Shown: positions 5,772-6,853 of the stretch, piece after piece | How positions within the stretch are numbered: the stretch's first letter is position 1 | Layout of the letters: every line of letters begins with the position of its first letter | Assembly: GCA_016735355.1 (NCBI GenBank) | Contig: JAERRQ010000117.1 | Location: forward strand, 1 to 6,853 | Length of the DNA: 6,853 bases | Direction: 5' to 3' | From: Desulfobacterales bacterium | GTDB taxonomy: Bacteria > Desulfobacterota > Desulfobacteria > Desulfobacterales > BuS5 | Translations under genes and position numbers: made by a program | The notes under the pieces: generated by a model | Databases searched by the model: none | The model's input: the letters and a program-made list of their open reading frames with translations, nothing else | What the model was told of the DNA's origin: nothing

Positions 5772-5816
5772 GGGTCCTAAGTTAAAATAATTATTCTCTA
5801 GTAAGGAGAACTGCCC

Positions 5817-6853
5817 ATGATAATAAAACAAAGTTTTTTTAAATCATTCTGTAAAATTTGTAGAGTATTAGGAACCAGCGCCGACGTTAATGAGATTTTG
5901 GATCTTTTAATTCAAAACGTGATTGACACAATGGATGGCAAGGCGGCCTGCATTTTTTTGGCGGATGAAGAAAAGAATATATTTGTGCCGGCTGCAGAAA
6001 AAGGCCTGTCGAAAAATTACTACCACACAAGGCCGAAGCACGCCAGGAAGATGGTTGAGGATATCCTGAAAGGAGGTCATATTTTTATTTATGACGCCAC
6101 ATCCGATCCGCTGGGGGGAGACTGCGAATCAAAAAAAGCCGAAGGCATCGCCTCCATTCTGGTTGTTCCGGTCATGGTCCGGGATAAAGCCATAGGTGTT
6201 TTAACTCTCTATACTTCAACTCATAGGAATTTTACAAGCGATGAGATCGAATTCCTGTCAGCGGTTGCTGAACAGGGAGGAATGACCCTGGAACATGCCA
6301 GGCTGCTGGAACAGATCAGGGAGAACAACAAGCTTTTTTTCAGTATCTCGTCAAAGATCAATTCTTCCCTTGATGTGAAAAAGGTCCTTAATATCTTCGC
6401 TTCCGAGATCGCACATTTTTTCGAATTAAAGGCCTTGACAATCCGTCTTCTCAGAGAAGATAAAAAAGGTCTGCAGCTTGTGACCAGTTATGGCTTGAGC
6501 ACTAAATATTTAAACAAGGGTGCGATAAGCATGGGGAAAAATATTAACAAAGTCTTAAGTGGTAGTACAATAAATGTTAAAGACGCCCTTTCTGATGAAA
6601 GAATTCAATATAAAAAGGAAAAACAGGAAGAAGGGCTTGCATCTATGCTTTACGCCCCTATCAGGGCCGGTGAAAAGATTATCGGCCTTATGACCCTGTA
6701 CAGCGGAACCATACGTGAGTTTACTGAAGATGAGATAACCATGGTGAATGCTCTTGCGCTTCAGGGGGGGCTTGCAATTCAGAATGCATCCCTGCATCTG
6801 GCGCTCAAGGATGAGATGAAAGGTCTTAAGGATGATATCTGGAGCCATCGCAT
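5817..6853 (+). CDS. Tandem GAF-domain sensor protein (3' end beyond window)
   Basis: The frame is open from ATG at 5817 to the window edge (345 full codons, no stop). AAGGAG (5803-5808) lies 8 nt upstream. Two GAF domains follow in tandem: about 14-165 and about 173-330. Each ends in a parallel motif, EGIASILVVPVMVRDKAIGV...NFTSDEIEFL (109-146) and EGLASMLYAPIRAGEKIIGL...EFTEDEIT (272-308), so the domains look like an internal duplication. GAF domains bind small molecules such as cyclic nucleotides, haem or other ligands; I cannot name the ligand. The window ends after a helix (LKDEMKGLKDDIWSHR, 330-345), so a kinase, cyclase or other output domain, or none, could follow. The gene lies 45 nt after phaC on the same strand with no terminator between, so co-transcription is plausible. 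No signal peptide or membrane segment is seen. It could be a redox or metabolite sensor for storage metabolism, which is inference from position only. Confidence 0.85.
   Translation, partial: MIIKQSFFKSFCKICRVLGTSADVNEILDLLIQNVIDTMDGKAACIFLADEEKNIFVPAAEKGLSKNYYHTRPKHARKMVEDILKGGHIFIYDATSDPLGGDCESKKAEGIASILVVPVMVRDKAIGVLTLYTSTHRNFTSDEIEFLSAVAEQGGMTLEHARLLEQIRENNKLFFSISSKINSSLDVKKVLNIFASEIAHFFELKALTIRLLREDKKGLQLVTSYGLSTKYLNKGAISMGKNINKVLSGSTINVKDALSDERIQYKKEKQEEGLASMLYAPIRAGEKIIGLMTLYSGTIREFTEDEITMVNALALQGGLAIQNASLHLALKDEMKGLKDDIWSHR

Noticed and set aside
5554..5806. 12-bp direct repeat TCTCTAGTAAGG (5554-5565 and 5795-5806)
   Set aside because: One copy is inside the phaC coding sequence and the other overlaps the next ribosome site. 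No longer similarity or mobile-element feature accompanies them, so it is probably chance.
6555..6848. 97-aa minus-strand frame at the window end
   Set aside because: It is antisense to the second GAF domain, which has clear family features and typical codon use.
1..6853. Mobile elements, CRISPR arrays, tRNA or rRNA genes
   Set aside because: No transposase-like protein, spaced repeats, cloverleaf or rRNA-like sequence was seen on either strand.

Overview
This window is a polyhydroxyalkanoate (PHA) storage-granule locus. It probably comes from an anaerobic, sulfate-reducer-like bacterium of the Desulfobacterota (former Deltaproteobacteria). That placement is inferred from three things: a two-subunit class III synthase (phaE-phaC, a type I recall being reported from Desulfococcus multivorans), very short phasins, and moderately AT-rich coding sequence. 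No rRNA or other taxonomic marker is present, so it stays tentative.

Layout: positions 1-137 hold nothing I can assign. phaR, the PHA-responsive repressor, lies on the minus strand (138-599). A 277-bp AT-rich divergent control region (600-876) separates it from two tandem small phasin-like genes on the plus strand (877-1152 and 1174-1437). This region contains a near-consensus sigma70 promoter facing the phasins, a candidate phaR promoter followed by an 11-base T run, and a TGC-N3-GCA dyad resembling the published PhaR site. An intrinsic terminator (1518-1556) closes the phasin unit.

Next comes a tightly packed four-gene unit: a divergent PhaC-like alpha/beta-hydrolase of 525 aa (1594-3171), a 169-aa coiled-coil protein (3164-3673), phaE (3666-4562) and class III phaC with a TTG start (4611-5771). 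The first three genes overlap by 8 bp at each junction, which suggests translational coupling. A tandem-GAF-domain sensor gene (5817 to the window edge, incomplete) follows in the same direction with no visible terminator between.

How it likely works: PhaE and PhaC form the polymerising enzyme, phasins coat the granule, and PhaR represses phasin transcription until it is titrated by nascent polymer. The novel part is the pair in front of phaEC. A second Cys-Asp-His PhaC-family protein and its own small helical partner are locked by overlaps into the same unit, as if a second, diverged 'C plus E-like' module had been built in. The canonical PhaC also carries a lysine-rich C-terminal tail that the class III prototype lacks. 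No precursor-supply genes (phaA, phaB, phaJ) are in the window.
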